From Mercurialis annua (Eukaryota > Streptophyta > Magnoliopsida > Malpighiales > Euphorbiaceae): 64,000 nt of DNA. This document shows, piece by piece, positions 20,651 to 32,445 of the stretch. How positions within the stretch are numbered: the first letter of the stretch is position 1; every line of letters starts with the position of its first letter. The notes beneath the pieces were generated by a model that saw nothing but the letters and a program-made list of their open reading frames with translations, did no database searches and was not told the DNA's origin. The position numbers were made by a program, and so were the translations under genes. The stretch is from contig NC_065571.1 in NCBI RefSeq assembly GCF_937616625.2, forward strand, positions 46,919,651 through 46,983,650. The letters are read 5' to 3'.

Positions 20651-22597
20651 AAATCAGATGGAAGGGGGTAAAAAAGAATTTAACACGAGCAAGATAAATG
20701 TCTGAAATCCTGAAACATAAAAGAAAAGATTACCGAAGTTCAAAAGAAGATCAACACGAAATTCTCCATAGTTTAAAGTTAACAAGAAAAAGGGCATTAC
20801 ATAAGAAAATTATAAAATAAAAACAAAATCTAGATTTATTCTGAAAAAAGTTAAGGTTTAGATTAATCTGAAAAGTTGTAGAGGTTAGATTAACTTTTAG
20901 AGTTAACACAAAAAATGATAAAAACAGGATGTAAAACCCTAAACCATGAAAAGAATTTTCCATTAATTCAAAGTTAGATTATAAAGGCAATCATGGATAG
21001 GCTCGCCCTAAAGAAAAAACACACTAAATTTAAAGAAGTCTTTGCTGAAATTTGAGCCTCGTCCTTCTTCATCCTCGTCATCCCATCCTTGGCCAAGTCC
21101 TTGGGATCCAATTAGTTCACGCCTGAGAAATCTATTTCAAAATCTGCTCTCGCAACTTCGCACCAAAAACAAGTATGTACTCGCTCATAAGGGCTGAGTA
21201 AAATAAGGGCCGAGTAAAAAGACTTCGTATCCAAATGGCCAATGTGAAGTTTCTCTACTTCAGTTCTCATTTAATTTTTGATATATATATGTATCTTTCA
21301 TGTATGGTCAATATGAAGTTTCTCTACTTCAGTTCTCATGTCAATTTGAGTTTTGAATTAGGTGTTCCTATTCGGTTAAAATTTATAATATTTATATTCT
21401 GTTCATATACAATTTGTGTTTTTTCGTTTTAACTACTAAATGAACGAGCTCATTAACAAACTCGTGAATATACATCGACCATTTGGTCTTAACTTAAAAA
21501 TAAAACTTTAGTCCATCAGCAAAAAAAAACCTTTATTTTCTCTCTAAACAAATCCTAGCTGCCTAGAATTTTTTTCTTATTTCTCTTATCCATTCGTCAA
21601 TGGTTTGAATTTTCTATTGACGGTAGTCATCCTTTTATTTATGTTATTTTAATTTCATATAATATAATAAATAATTAGTTGTTTTTCATTTTTTCTTGAT
21701 GGATTGGAATTGATCTACAAAGCGCAATTCAATTACCAAGAAGCGAAGATAGAGTGAAGATCTTTAAACAACAAAACGGAATCGTTTATGAGGTATATTA
21801 TTTTTATTTATTTTTCATTATTTGTCTTTTTTCTAAATGTTTTATTCTGTCTTTTTTTGTGAAAGGTTTGTTGTCATTTTTATGTGAAAGGTCTGTTGTT
21901 TCTTTTTTATGAAAGAGGGATGAATCAGATGATATGAGTTTGCGAGTGGTTGGAGAAATTTGATCGAAAATTGATTGAAAACTGAACTTAATTAGCGAAA
22001 CAGTAATAATTTTTTAATTTTTGTAAGTAAGATTTCGAATCAGGCAACATGTTGTCTATTTCATGTCAGGTCATCGGGTTTAATTTCTTATAAATGTAAC
22101 TGTTTCATATTCGATTTAATGAGATTTGATAAATTAAAAGAAAAAACAGTTCATGAAGGAACTAAAAGAGCTCGTTTGTTAAGCACATAAACGAAGGAGT
22201 ACAAGATCGGCTCGTTCATTATATAAAAGAACGAACACAAACACAAATTCATATACGAGCCAGTTTACAAATTTTTAATTAAACTTATATACGAGCTTGT
22301 TCATAAATAATTAAACAATTTTATATATGAGTTAGTTCATGAAAGTAAACAATTCTACTATATTTATGTTCGGACCTTTAAAAAAATAAATATAATTAAG
22401 TTTGAGCTCAATTTGTTGAAAATAAGAAGGAACAAGAAGCAAACTCTTATCAAGCCGAACGATGGCCACCCGATTCGTCTACAGCCCTAAATGTGTAGTT
22501 GGAAGCAGTTCATTAGATTTTGTGCTTGCTTCTATAAAACTTGATAAGCATAACTAAAATTCAGCGTGAAAAATAACTATTAAGTAATCAAATGGGG
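20651..22597. other. Intergenic DNA with degenerate GAGCTCGTT-type repeats
   Basis: No gene is seen. A short direct repeat (GTGAAGTTTCTCTACTTCAG and ATGAAGTTTCTCTACTTCAG) lies at 21243 and 21313. GAACGAGCTCATT (near 21443) and several diverged ACGAGCTTGTTCAT motifs at 22160-22340 suggest a decayed repeat with inverted ends. I cannot set its limits. Confidence 0.4.
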
Positions 22598-23068
22598 GAA
22601 ATACTTATTTAGACCTGGTCTAAAAATTTATGGACTTATCTAATAAGTTGTTAGAGAAATGAGAAGAAAGAGAAAATAATTAGAAGAAAGAAAAATATGT
22701 TAAATTTTATAACATTTCATTGGATAGGTGTATGGAAAATTCATGGACGGATCTAGGTAAAAATTGCCAATGATCTCTAGTTCAGTTGGTTAAGAGTGAG
22801 GCATCAAGTTTCAAGGGGCGTGGGTTCGAATTCCCTTGTGGATAAAGAAGATGAAGATTATTGAAGATTTATGCAGAAGGCTACAAACGTTAGAAGCGAC
22901 GGATGCGGCATCGTCCCGCCATAATGGCGAGTCCCGTAAAGCGATGTATTCAACGTAACACGGCGTTGATGGCGTGAATGACGTATAATTTATATATATT
23001 TGTAATATCGTAGATGTAGTTAGTTTAAATTAATCTATCTCTGTTAAAAAAAAAGGTAAAAATTTCCC
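22598..23068. mobile_element. MITE with diverged inverted ends, split by a SINE
   Basis: The left end (GGGGAAATACTTATTTAGAC onward) pairs, in reverse complement, with the sequence just left of and just right of the SINE (GAGGGAAATTTTTACC, then a TAGATCC/GTCCATGAATTTTCCAT stretch). Removing the SINE and one target duplication restores a MITE of about 170 bases. No clear target duplication was found, so the family is unassigned. Confidence 0.55.
22766..23054 (+). mobile_element. tRNA-derived SINE, 289 bp
   Basis: The head carries RNA polymerase III promoter boxes. The A box is TAGTTCAGTTGG (22778-22789) and the B box GGTTCGAATTCC (22823-22834). The tail ends AATCTATCTCTGTT followed by a run of A. 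A perfect 10-base target duplication GGTAAAAATT flanks it (22756-22765 and 23055-23064). The long non-tRNA body and A tail rule out a functional tRNA gene. It ends about 135 bases before the PPR start codon and may lie in that gene's promoter. Confidence 0.93.
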
Positions 23069-23188
23069 TCAAATGGAAAAAAAACATTGAACAACCTGAC
23101 ATACATGCCCTCCAAACATAGAATTCCTACCAGACAGAAGAGTTAAAAGTGGATTTGAGATAATCAATGATTGTTCTATTTGATAGCC

Positions 23189-25435
23189 ATGTCCCGACCA
23201 AGTAGTCGTGCGTGGTATTTCTCCATCCGAAGCTTCACCTCCAGCTCTCATCTCCCATCTTCTTGCACGCCTCACAAAGCCAATGACCTTCTCAACGAGG
23301 TTCGCATCCTATCCACGAGCGGCCACATTGACCAAGCTCTCTCCCTCTTTTACAATGCATCACTGCCGCCACTCCCATACTCTGAACAAACCTACACCGC
23401 TCTCTTTCATGCATGTGCACGCCACGGATACCTTCAACAAGGCATTAATTTACACCAACACTTGCTTTCTAATAACAATAACTCCAATCACGAACTGGGT
23501 GTCTTTGTAACTAACCATTTGATCAACATGTATGCGAAATGCGGGAGTTTAAATTATGCGCGACAACTATTCGATGAAATGCCTGACAGAAATGTTGTTT
23601 CTTGGACTGCTCTCATTTCTGGGTACGCGCAACATGGTCATGTTTATGAGTGTTGTAGTTTGTTTTCTTGTATGTTGAAGCACTGCCAGCCGAATGAGTT
23701 TGCGTTTACGAGTAACCTTACTTGTTGCGACTATGTACATGGCAAGCAGGTTCACGGTCTTGCTATGAAAATGGGATTGGATGGTACTGTTTATGTTGGA
23801 AATGCTCTTATTTCAATGTATGGTAATAATGGTGATATAAATGAAGCTTGGACTGTGTTTCAGAATTTGAAAATTCGTAATATTGTTTCTTGGAACTCAA
23901 TGATTGCGGGGTTTCAGGTTAGGAAACTTGGGGCTCAAGCTCTTCATCTTTTTAGCCAAATGCATAGAAATGGAATTGGGTTTGACCGTGCCACGTTGCT
24001 TAGTGTATTATCTTCATTGACTGAAGGCTGTATTCATAGCCATGATGTGGGTTGGGATTTTTGTTTTCAGCTGCATTGTCTTAGTATCAAAAGTTCCTTT
24101 CTGTTGCAAGTTGAAGTTGTGACGGCATTCGTGAAAGCTTATTCTGATCTTGGCGGAGAGGTTACTGATTGTTACAGCCTTTTCTTGGAGAGTTCTTGTT
24201 GTCGCGATATTGTTGCGTGGACTGGGATTATAACAGCATGTTCTGAACGACAACCTGAAGAAGCTCTCTTCCTTTTTCGTCAGTTGCGAAGGGAATACTT
24301 GGCTCCAGACTGGTATACATTTTCAAGTGTGTTGAAAGCTTGTGCAGGTCTAGGGACTGAGAGGCATGCCATGGTGATTCATTCCTTAGTAGTTAAAGCT
24401 GGGTTCGAGGGTGATGCAGTGCTTGACAACGCCTTGATCCATGCCTATACAAGGTGTGGCTCCATTTCTTTGTCCAAACAAGTTTTTGATGAAATGGGAT
24501 CTCGTAATTTAGTTTCTTGGAACTCAATGCTGAAGGCATATGCCCTGCATGGCCAAGCTAAGGAGGCACTGCATGTCTTTTCTGAAATGAATGTCCGTCC
24601 TGATTCTGCTACTCTTGTAGCTCTCCTTTCAGCATGTAGCCATTCTGGGTTGGTGGAGAAAGGTATTGAAATCTTTGAGTCAATGTCTGTCAATCATGGT
24701 ATTTTTCCACAAGTAGATCATTATGCTTGTATGGTTGATATTCTCGGGCGAGCTGGACGTGTTGTTGAGGCAAATGAACTTATAAGCAGAATGCCAATGA
24801 AGCCCGATTCTGTAGTTTGGAGTGCACTGCTTGGCTCATGTAGGAAGCATGGTGAGACACACTTGGCCAAGTTAGCAGCTGATAGACTGAAAGAGTTGGA
24901 ACCGAGAAACTCACTAGGCTATATACAAATGTCAAACATTTATTGTTCTGGAGGTAGTTATACTGAAGCAGGAGTAATTAGGAATGAAATGGCAGGCTCT
25001 AGAGTAAGAAAGGAACCTGGTTTAAGCTGGATTGAGATTGGTAATAGGGTACATGAGTTTGCCTCTGGAGGCAGACGCCACCCTCAAAGACAGGCCATAT
25101 GCACCAGGCTTGATGTCCTGATTGGGCAGTTAAAGGAGATAGGCTACATGCCAGAGACAAGCTCGGCAATTCATGATATTGAGGAGGAACATAAAGAGGA
25201 GCAGTTGTACCATCACAGTGAGAAGCTGGCTTTGGTGTTTGCTGTGATGAATGAAGAGAGTCAGAATTGTGGGAGAAGTGTATTAAAAATCATGAAGAAT
25301 ATTAGAATATGTGTCGACTGTCATACCTTTATGAAGTTAGCATCATATCTTCTATGTAAGGAGATTGTTGTGAGAGACTCAAACCGCTTCCACCAATTTA
25401 AAAATGGTATATGCTCTTGTAGTGATTATTGGTAG
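23189..25435 (+). CDS. Pentatricopeptide repeat protein, PLS class with DYW domain
   Basis: An intronless frame of 748 residues runs from ATG 23189 (MSRPSSRAWYFSIRSF). The reading frame is open slightly upstream but lacks another ATG. The Ser/Arg-rich start looks like an organelle presequence. Tandem PLS-type repeats follow (FVTNHLINMYAKCGSLNYAR, DEMPDRNVVSWTALISGYAQ and later copies). The E region follows (ACMVDILGRAGRVVEANELI; PGLSWIEIGNRVHEF). The DYW domain ends the protein with HHSEKLALVFAV, IRICVDCHTFMK and the terminal CSCSDYW. These motifs supply the His/Glu and Cys ligands of the cytidine-deaminase-like zinc site. DYW proteins carry out C-to-U RNA editing in mitochondria or plastids; target and compartment are unknown here. 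It resembles Arabidopsis At1g71420, from memory. No disabling change is seen. An AATAAA at 25619-25624 could end the transcript. Confidence 0.93.
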   Translation: MSRPSSRAWYFSIRSFTSSSHLPSSCTPHKANDLLNEVRILSTSGHIDQALSLFYNASLPPLPYSEQTYTALFHACARHGYLQQGINLHQHLLSNNNNSNHELGVFVTNHLINMYAKCGSLNYARQLFDEMPDRNVVSWTALISGYAQHGHVYECCSLFSCMLKHCQPNEFAFTSNLTCCDYVHGKQVHGLAMKMGLDGTVYVGNALISMYGNNGDINEAWTVFQNLKIRNIVSWNSMIAGFQVRKLGAQALHLFSQMHRNGIGFDRATLLSVLSSLTEGCIHSHDVGWDFCFQLHCLSIKSSFLLQVEVVTAFVKAYSDLGGEVTDCYSLFLESSCCRDIVAWTGIITACSERQPEEALFLFRQLRREYLAPDWYTFSSVLKACAGLGTERHAMVIHSLVVKAGFEGDAVLDNALIHAYTRCGSISLSKQVFDEMGSRNLVSWNSMLKAYALHGQAKEALHVFSEMNVRPDSATLVALLSACSHSGLVEKGIEIFESMSVNHGIFPQVDHYACMVDILGRAGRVVEANELISRMPMKPDSVVWSALLGSCRKHGETHLAKLAADRLKELEPRNSLGYIQMSNIYCSGGSYTEAGVIRNEMAGSRVRKEPGLSWIEIGNRVHEFASGGRRHPQRQAICTRLDVLIGQLKEIGYMPETSSAIHDIEEEHKEEQLYHHSEKLALVFAVMNEESQNCGRSVLKIMKNIRICVDCHTFMKLASYLLCKEIVVRDSNRFHQFKNGICSCSDYW

Positions 25436-26904
25436 CAAATGGGGGCAGCATAGAGAAATCCTATATAATAGCTTTCAACTGCTTCGGTTATGGTTCAACA
25501 ACTGTTATGGCTGCTTTGAGTTCATCCTTTACATATAGAGAAGAGGGTTGAATATGAGTTTCGGTGATTGATGTTAGAGTGAAGTGTGCTATAGATCTAA
25601 AAAGCAATTGTGGCAGCAAATAAATTGTGGGTCCAACTAAAGCAATTATTTTGATTAACCTGCATAAATGGCAGGCTGACAATGAAGAACATTCGTGATT
25701 GTGTGGGTAAAACTTAGCTTCATTGCTTGTGGAGCTGAATGAGGCACAGAAACAACATTGTCAATTTTATGACATCTGACTCGTTGAACTGCAGCTAGTA
25801 GGATACTTGGAATACCGACTTTGAGATCTGATTGAGAGATGAAATGATTTGAGGTTCATGCAGGTTAAGACTGAACTTTCAAACAGTGGAAATTAGCAGA
25901 TGTTGCTTGATCATGCATTCACCTATGAGCACCAATCCACAGCAGTTCTTTGAGCCAGATCTGGGATATATGCAATGAACCATCATGAGGATTCAGAACT
26001 CATTTCTTTCCAGCCTCTGCATATGCAGTAACTAAACTTAGTAAATCCTATATTTAAAGTGCAGAGTTGAAATGAGGCATTGAAATTCTGAAGACTGAAA
26101 ATGCAACGGCAGCATCAATTCACATGTCTAGGTCTATCTCTCTTCTCTAATCTTGCTTTAGCTCTCTCTGTGTAGCTCTTGTAATGATGGCACTTAGCAA
26201 CTGATTCCGTGTTTGCCTAACTGGAAGTGAGATTCCTAAATGGTTAAGTCATCAGATCAGAGTCTGGGTTCTTTAGTTATCAGTAATCTGATAGGATTTG
26301 CTACTTGTGCTATTTCAGATTTCCACATCCAGCTGCTCTTGTCCAAATAATTTTAGAATACCTTACTATCATAGGCCAAATAATGTTCTACTTGCTTGTT
26401 TCTTTATTACTAATCAGTGTGAATACCTTATAAATACTCTCACACGTGTCTCATTCCCTAATGGTAGCTTGGGCAATAAATGCACCCAGATTGGGTCAGA
26501 TCACATTTGGCTACTGTAAGCTTGCATCTTGTCAAAGATGAACTTAACCATCTTAGGCCATGTTTAGTTTGGAGGATGAGGGAGGTTGGGAGCTGATAAA
26601 ACATTTTCAAGAGTTGTTATCAGCTGTTGGATTTCATCTAACAGTTCCAACAATTCATAACAATAATAGTTGAATCAAATAGTCCCTTACGCTATCATTT
26701 TATCATTGGTATGGATCTGGTCCGCATATACATATTCGGAAGAGTACTCTGCGCCTTGTATATGCAGAAGATGTGAAATGAGCAAATAAAATTAATGGAG
26801 TATACAGCATATTTTTGAAGTTTTAAACGAACTTATATTCAGAAACTTGCTTCTCTTCGGCTTACATTTAGAAACTTGCTTTATCAATTGCTGAAAATGA
26901 TCAT

Positions 26905-27060
26905 TATTGCATTCTTACTAGTTAATCCGTCACAAATGATGGAGATTGAGCATTCACTTTCCGTTATAAATTTGTAAGAGTCTAAGTTTTCCATCACAAA
27001 AAAAGAAGTGATGCCTTTTATGCTGACAGTCAGAAATCAGTGGAAGTTTTTTTTGTAGTG
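26905..27060. mobile_element. Possible decayed mini-CACTA
   Basis: The right end TTTTTTTTGTAGTG is the complement of CACTACAAAAAAAA, a usual CACTA start. Inside are AATCCGTCACAAATG and TCCATCACAAAAA, resembling the subterminal motif. A matching left CACTA end and a 3-base duplication could not be fixed. Confidence 0.35.
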
Positions 27061-27331
27061 TAGGAGCAGTCATATTAAGTTTGTTAAACTGTAAATTCAG
27101 ATCAATTTCATATTTTGGGTGCAGCTCTTGGATCAGCTGTTATTTTTGAATTCCTGGTGGTACTTTGTCTTGGAATAATTCTTCTATTTTTTACATGCAT
27201 GTCTATTGTCTTATTTAGTTCCCTATATGTCAAATGCGTGTCTCTGTTCTCTTTCATCTGAAAAATTTCAGAATTTTGTTTTCTCATAATTTATTTTAAT
27301 CATATGACTTCATGTTCTGTAGTTGTTTCAG

Positions 27332-27463
27332 CAATTTTCAGATGAACAAGCCATGACTTACCTGGGTGATTATCTTAATCAGGATATTGAGCTATGTGCA
27401 GAAAAATCTCTCTCCCAACCAGAACATGCTAAAATATCAGAGATTTGCATATCAGAAACCTGA
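27332..27463 (+). other. Exon-like open stretch of unknown origin
   Basis: An acceptor-like TTGTTTCAG precedes 43 codons ending in TGA (begins QFSDEQAMTYLGDYLNQDIE; ends ISEICISET). The composition looks coding, but the length is within chance and I do not recognise the protein. It could be a captured exon fragment or nothing. Confidence 0.15.
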
Positions 27464-28155
27464 TTCCAGAAAGGTTCAGGGAATTTGGGAGGCAGGAGAG
27501 GGCTCTTCCTGTCAGGACAAGGCTTTAAATACGCGTGAAGATTTCTTCTTCAATGAATTTGGTGTTCCAGTAAGCATGACCCCTAGTAAGTTACCTCCTT
27601 TTTACTGCACTACTTTTTACTATCAGAGCTGCAAGTTCAGGCTATGCTAGCATTGAAATATTGTGCGAGTAAATGAAAGAGAATGAGATGCTACGTAAAG
27701 AACATTGGGAGGCAATAGACAATATTATCTTTAATAAATAGGTAATGGTTAAAATATATTAAAAATGTAAATATATGGATTATGACTTGATTAAATTAAT
27801 TAAATATGATGCTTAGGAGCAGGCATGGACCGCTTATTGGTCCATAAATGTTATTTGTAAACCGGTCTATGACGTTATAGTTAAAATCTAAAGCTAAAAT
27901 TTAAAATTGTTAAATCATTTATGTATGTGTGTGTATGTAATTTATATGAAAAATATAAATTACTTGAAAGCATGTTAATCGGTTACATCCTAAACCAAAA
28001 CCATTAACAATAAAATTTAAAAACATCAAACTTAAATCTAAACTTTTGAACCGATTAACCATATTTTTTTGTTTGTTTTTTTGGTTTTGATTCTGTTAAA
28101 CGGTTTGATCGATTTTTTTGCACATCCTTAATGATATTCATCAAAGGTAAAATGA

Positions 28156-28677
28156 AATTTACCTTTTCTGATTGAAGGTAAAGAATTTGTTATTAACGTT
28201 CATGAATCAGACCTCCCAACTCTGTTGCTTGATAGCTTTGCGAGTACACAACCATCTACCGACTTAGATTCTGAGTCAGAATCTGTTTTCAATTCAACCT
28301 CCTGCAAATTAGGTAATAAGAATTCAGTCTTGTCATTGCGTTCTCCCAGCAGCAGTTCAGATCATAGGGTAAACAATCCTGATGCTACTATACCAAATCC
28401 TGATATGTCTCTCATTACTCTTCGCAAAAAATTTCTGAAACCAATTATCTCTAGAGAGGATTCTCCTTTGGATAATATCATTCCTTTGTCTGATAATCAC
28501 GTTACTGGCAGCAACAGGTCTCATGTTGAAGAAACACCTATTATTGCAGAGAAGACAGAGGCACAGAAAACTTGGGATGTTGGCTTTCAGTTGGGTCTGT
28601 TTAACAAAGATCCTGAGAAGGACAGTGTGGAATTGCTATCTCAGAATATAGCCAAGGAACAGCAGGCAAATTGCTGA
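28156..28677 (+). pseudogene. LINE ORF1 (gag-like), C-terminal fragment
   Basis: The frame is open from 28156 to TGA 28675-28677 without an initiating ATG at its head. It encodes a Ser/Asp/Asn-rich, low-complexity tail (EGKEFVINVHESDLPTLLLD near the start; KTWDVGFQLGLFNKDPEKD near the end). This fits the poorly conserved C-terminal part of a plant LINE ORF1. The RNA-binding and zinc-knuckle parts are missing, so it is a 5'-truncated copy. It lies directly before ORF2 in the same orientation. Confidence 0.55.
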
Positions 28678-31600
28678 TGCTGGTTGTTACTTCATCAAGG
28701 TTAACAATCTTTTAATGATTAATACGCTTAATTTCATCTCGTGGAATTGTCGAGGAGGTATTTCTCATTCTAGGAAGCAGAGAAGTATACGTTCTTTTAT
28801 CTCTGATCATAGTTTGTCGTTTATTGGTCTTATCGAAACAAAAAAAGATTCTATTGATGATTTCTTAATAAGGAGGCTTTGGCCAAATTTGGATTTCGAT
28901 TACTGTTTCTCGGCCTCGAATGGAGCTTCTGGAGGTTTGTTGTGCATATGGGATTCAACTCTTATTTCTCCCTCAAGGATTATTACCACTGACAGATGGA
29001 TTTCTATAGATTTTACGTTGAATGCTGTTGAGATTCGCTTTATACTTTTATACGCTCCTAATTGCCAGATATATAGAGCTGCCATTTGGTCTGAATTACT
29101 TCCGGTTTTGAATTGCGACAGACAGTGTCTTCTTACTGGGGATTTCAATGATATTTTAGATCCGTTAGAGAGAGCTAATTGTCATACTATCACGGCTTCT
29201 ATGATTCAGTTTTCTAACTTCATTCAGTCTGCAGGTCTGTTTGAGATTCCTCTTCACGGGAGATTCTTTACGTGGCAAAACAGGCTCTCTAAATCGAAGC
29301 TGGATAGATGCTTCGTTTCTCCTTCTCTGATGAATATATGGCCAAATATGCATCTTAAAGCCTTGGCGAGATCGTTTTCGGACCACATTCCGATTCTTTT
29401 CAATTCTCAAAACCGTATAGATTGGGGTCCTCGTCCGTTTCGCTCCATTAACGCGTGGTGGGATCATAAAGATTTTGCTTCTTTTATCAAGACTTCATGG
29501 CTCTCTTTTAATGATCACAGCTCTTTTGCAATCAAGTTACGTGAGTTACGGAAGCTTATTAAAGTCTGGAATATTAATATTTTTGGGGATCTAAATGTGA
29601 AAACTGAGCAGTTAAAGCAGAATATCACTGATTTAGAATCCATCACTGATGATAGAAACCTTACGGAGGATGAGCAGACTGCCCTTTCTACGCTTCAATC
29701 TGATCAGCTAAGAGTCAATAAACAGCTCGAAACTCTCTGGCTTCAGAAATCTCGTCTAAACTGGAGTCTTTTAGGAGACAAGAACACCGCATTCTTTCAT
29801 ACTTCCGCTTCGATTCACGCCAAGAACAATCTCATTTCTGAGATTCTTATTGATAATGTGAGTTACTCTACTCCTTTTGATATCAAGCATAACATTACTT
29901 TGTTCTACAAGAGTTTGTACAGTAGGAGTAAGCCTGTTTCTTTTAGTCTCAATGCTCTCACTTTCAAAACTCTTACTTCTTTACAAGCTTCAGATTTGGT
30001 TAACTGTTTTGGTTTGGATGAGATTCAATCTACATTGATGAATTGTGATGGAAACAAAGCCCCGGGCCCGGACGGTTTTAACTTGTATTTTTACAAGCAG
30101 GCCTGGCCATTTTTGAAGCATGATTTTCAAAAGCTATTCTCATATTTTTTCAGAACTGGGCATTTTCCGAAGCAGCTGAATACGGCTTTTTTGGTTCTCT
30201 TGCCAAAGTTTAAGGGAGCTAACAACATTAAAGACTTTCGTCCAATTAGTCTTATAAATGGTGTATTTAAAATTGTTTCAAAGCTTCTAGCAAACCGGCT
30301 TGCTCCTCTTCTTCCTGCTATTATTTCAGAAAACCAATTCGGGTTTATCAAAGGGCGAAGTATACATGATTGTCATTCCATCGCAGCTGAACTGATTCAC
30401 CTTTCTTATAGGAGAAAAGAACAATATTTTATTATCAAGCTCGATTTTCATAAGGCGTTCGATAGTGTCTCTTGGCAATTTATTCTGGATATCCTCGATA
30501 AAATGAAATTTAATGTAAGATGGATTAAGTGGATTCATTCCATGCTCAGCTCTTCTCAACTTTCAGTGCTGATTAATGGAAGTCCTTCTGATAATTTCTT
30601 TATGGAGAAAGGTGTGCGGCAAGGTGACCCTTTATCGACAATGTTGTTTGTTATCGCAGCTGAAGGATTTAAAATCCTTATTGACAAAGCTAAGAGTCTG
30701 GGTATTATTGGAGGAATTGATATCGATGGTTACAGGGAATCTTTATCTTTATTACAATTTGCAGACGATGCTCTTCTTTTCCTCCCGAATAACATCGACA
30801 TGATTAGAAATTTACTCAGAGTTCTTCGTTGTTTTGAACTCATATCCGGCCTTCGTATCAACTTCCAGAAGAGTTCAATTATTGGCTTGAATGTGAATAT
30901 GGAGTGCATAGCTGAAGCAGCTAATATTTTAAATTGTCAGATTGAAAGTCTTCCTTTTTCTTATCTAGGAATGCCACTGTCTAGAAATCAATTAGCTCGG
31001 TCTCACTTTGATCCTTTGCTCCAAAAATTTTCTTCTAATTTGGCTCGCTGGAAAGGACAGCTTCTTTCTCCGGCTGGTCGTTTAATCTTGCTCAAGTCAG
31101 TTTTATGCAGTCTTCCCGTATATTCGATGTGTTCTTTTGTTATTCCGATTTCCGTCATTACAACTATGGAGAGTCACATGAAACATTTCTTATGGACTGG
31201 TTCGCACTCTCAGAGAGGTATTTGCAAAGTATCCTGGGATAATGTTTGTCTCCCGTTGCGCTTTGGAGGCCTTAATGTCCCTTCTTTACGTCTCAAAAAT
31301 CAAAGCTTGTTATTAAAGTGGATTTGGAAGTTGTTTTGCTGTGATAGAAACTCGCTTTGGTTTTCGGTTATGAGAGTTGGTTCTAGCATTTCTTCTTGGC
31401 GAGATGTCACAAACCCTCGTAACCGGAACTTATCTTCATTATGGCGGAATATTAGAAAAGTCTGCAACTCAAATAATGCAGTTTGGGATTTGTTTCAAGC
31501 TAATATCAGTTTTGTTCCTGGAAATGGTGTTCGAATCAGATTTTGGAGTGACATTTGGTTGCCAAATCAGCAACAGCCCCTAGCCTTGACTTATCAAAGT

Positions 31601-32445
31601 CTCTTTGGTTTATCTCGGTGTCCAGAAGCCAATCTGTCAAGCATTTTTAATCAAAGCACAGGTCAGTTTTCTGAATTTTTTTGGAGACGCAGATTGCGTG
31701 TTGGGGAAGCTGCTATCTTCACCAATCTGTTGCAATTAATTCAGCAGATTAAACTTCATCCTCTCAGGCTTGACGTCGCGAATTGGAAGCATGTTGAGAA
31801 GTATTCGGCATCATCATTTATTCAGTGCTACCACGACAAATTTCAGGTTGATTCCGACTCTTTCTTAATCAGTTTATGGAAGCAGAAAGTCCCGCCTCGA
31901 ATTCTTTTCTTCCTCTGGTTACTTATTAAGGAAAGAATCATCTCGAATTCTTTTCTGTACCGGAGAGGGCTGCTCTCTTTTCCTAATTCTTCTTGTTCGA
32001 TTTGTGGCAAAGTTGAGACTGGGATTCATATTATTCTTCGCTGTGATTTAGCTTGGAAGTTTTGGAACTCTTTGTTGAAGAAAATTGACATTGTGGCTTT
32101 TTCTTTTCCGGATAATTGCAAGAATTTCTATCAACAATGGTTAGCATTGTCGGGCTATAAATTCAGAAAATTATGGGCAACTATATGGTTCTTTTGTGTT
32201 TGGGAGTTATGGAAAGTTCGGAATAGAAGGGTGTTCAAGCAAGAAACAACGGATTACGATGATTTAATTTTTCTATGTATCAATAAGGGTGTGATTCATT
32301 TTAAGTTTCATAACGCTTGTTTTTTGTATAATGGTAATGACGTTTTTAGAAGCTTAGCTTATTTTGCTAGAGGCTTGTGCCGGTTTTTGCCTTCCACTTC
32401 TTGTGATTGTGCTAATATAATAATCATTTATAAAAAAAAAATATT
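28156..32445 (+). mobile_element. LINE (L1-type) with complete ORF2, 5' truncated in ORF1
   Basis: This is the same family as the LINE at the left edge. It holds the tail of ORF1 (to 28677), a 37-base spacer, and ORF2 from 28715. It ends at TTGTGATTGTGCTAAT, then ATCATTTAT and a run of ten A bases. The 5' limit is taken as the start of the ORF1 open frame (28156) and is approximate. No clear target duplication was found. Confidence 0.88.

Larger units (their letters stand above)
25436..28155. other. Intergenic DNA between the PPR gene and a LINE
   Basis: The first few hundred bases are probably PPR 3' untranslated region. 26556-26690 begins with TTAGGCCATGTTTAGTTTGG, like the Tourist ends elsewhere, but a matching right end is not clear. 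A CACTA-like right terminus (TTTTTTTTGTAGTG) ends at 27060, with CCGTCACAAA-type motifs upstream from about 26925, suggesting a decayed mini-CACTA. The short frame at 27332-27463 is listed separately as a possible exon. The rest is unassigned. Confidence 0.45.

Noticed and set aside
22778..22834. tRNA gene
   Set aside because: It has A and B boxes but no cloverleaf pairing. It continues into a SINE body with an A tail and target duplication.
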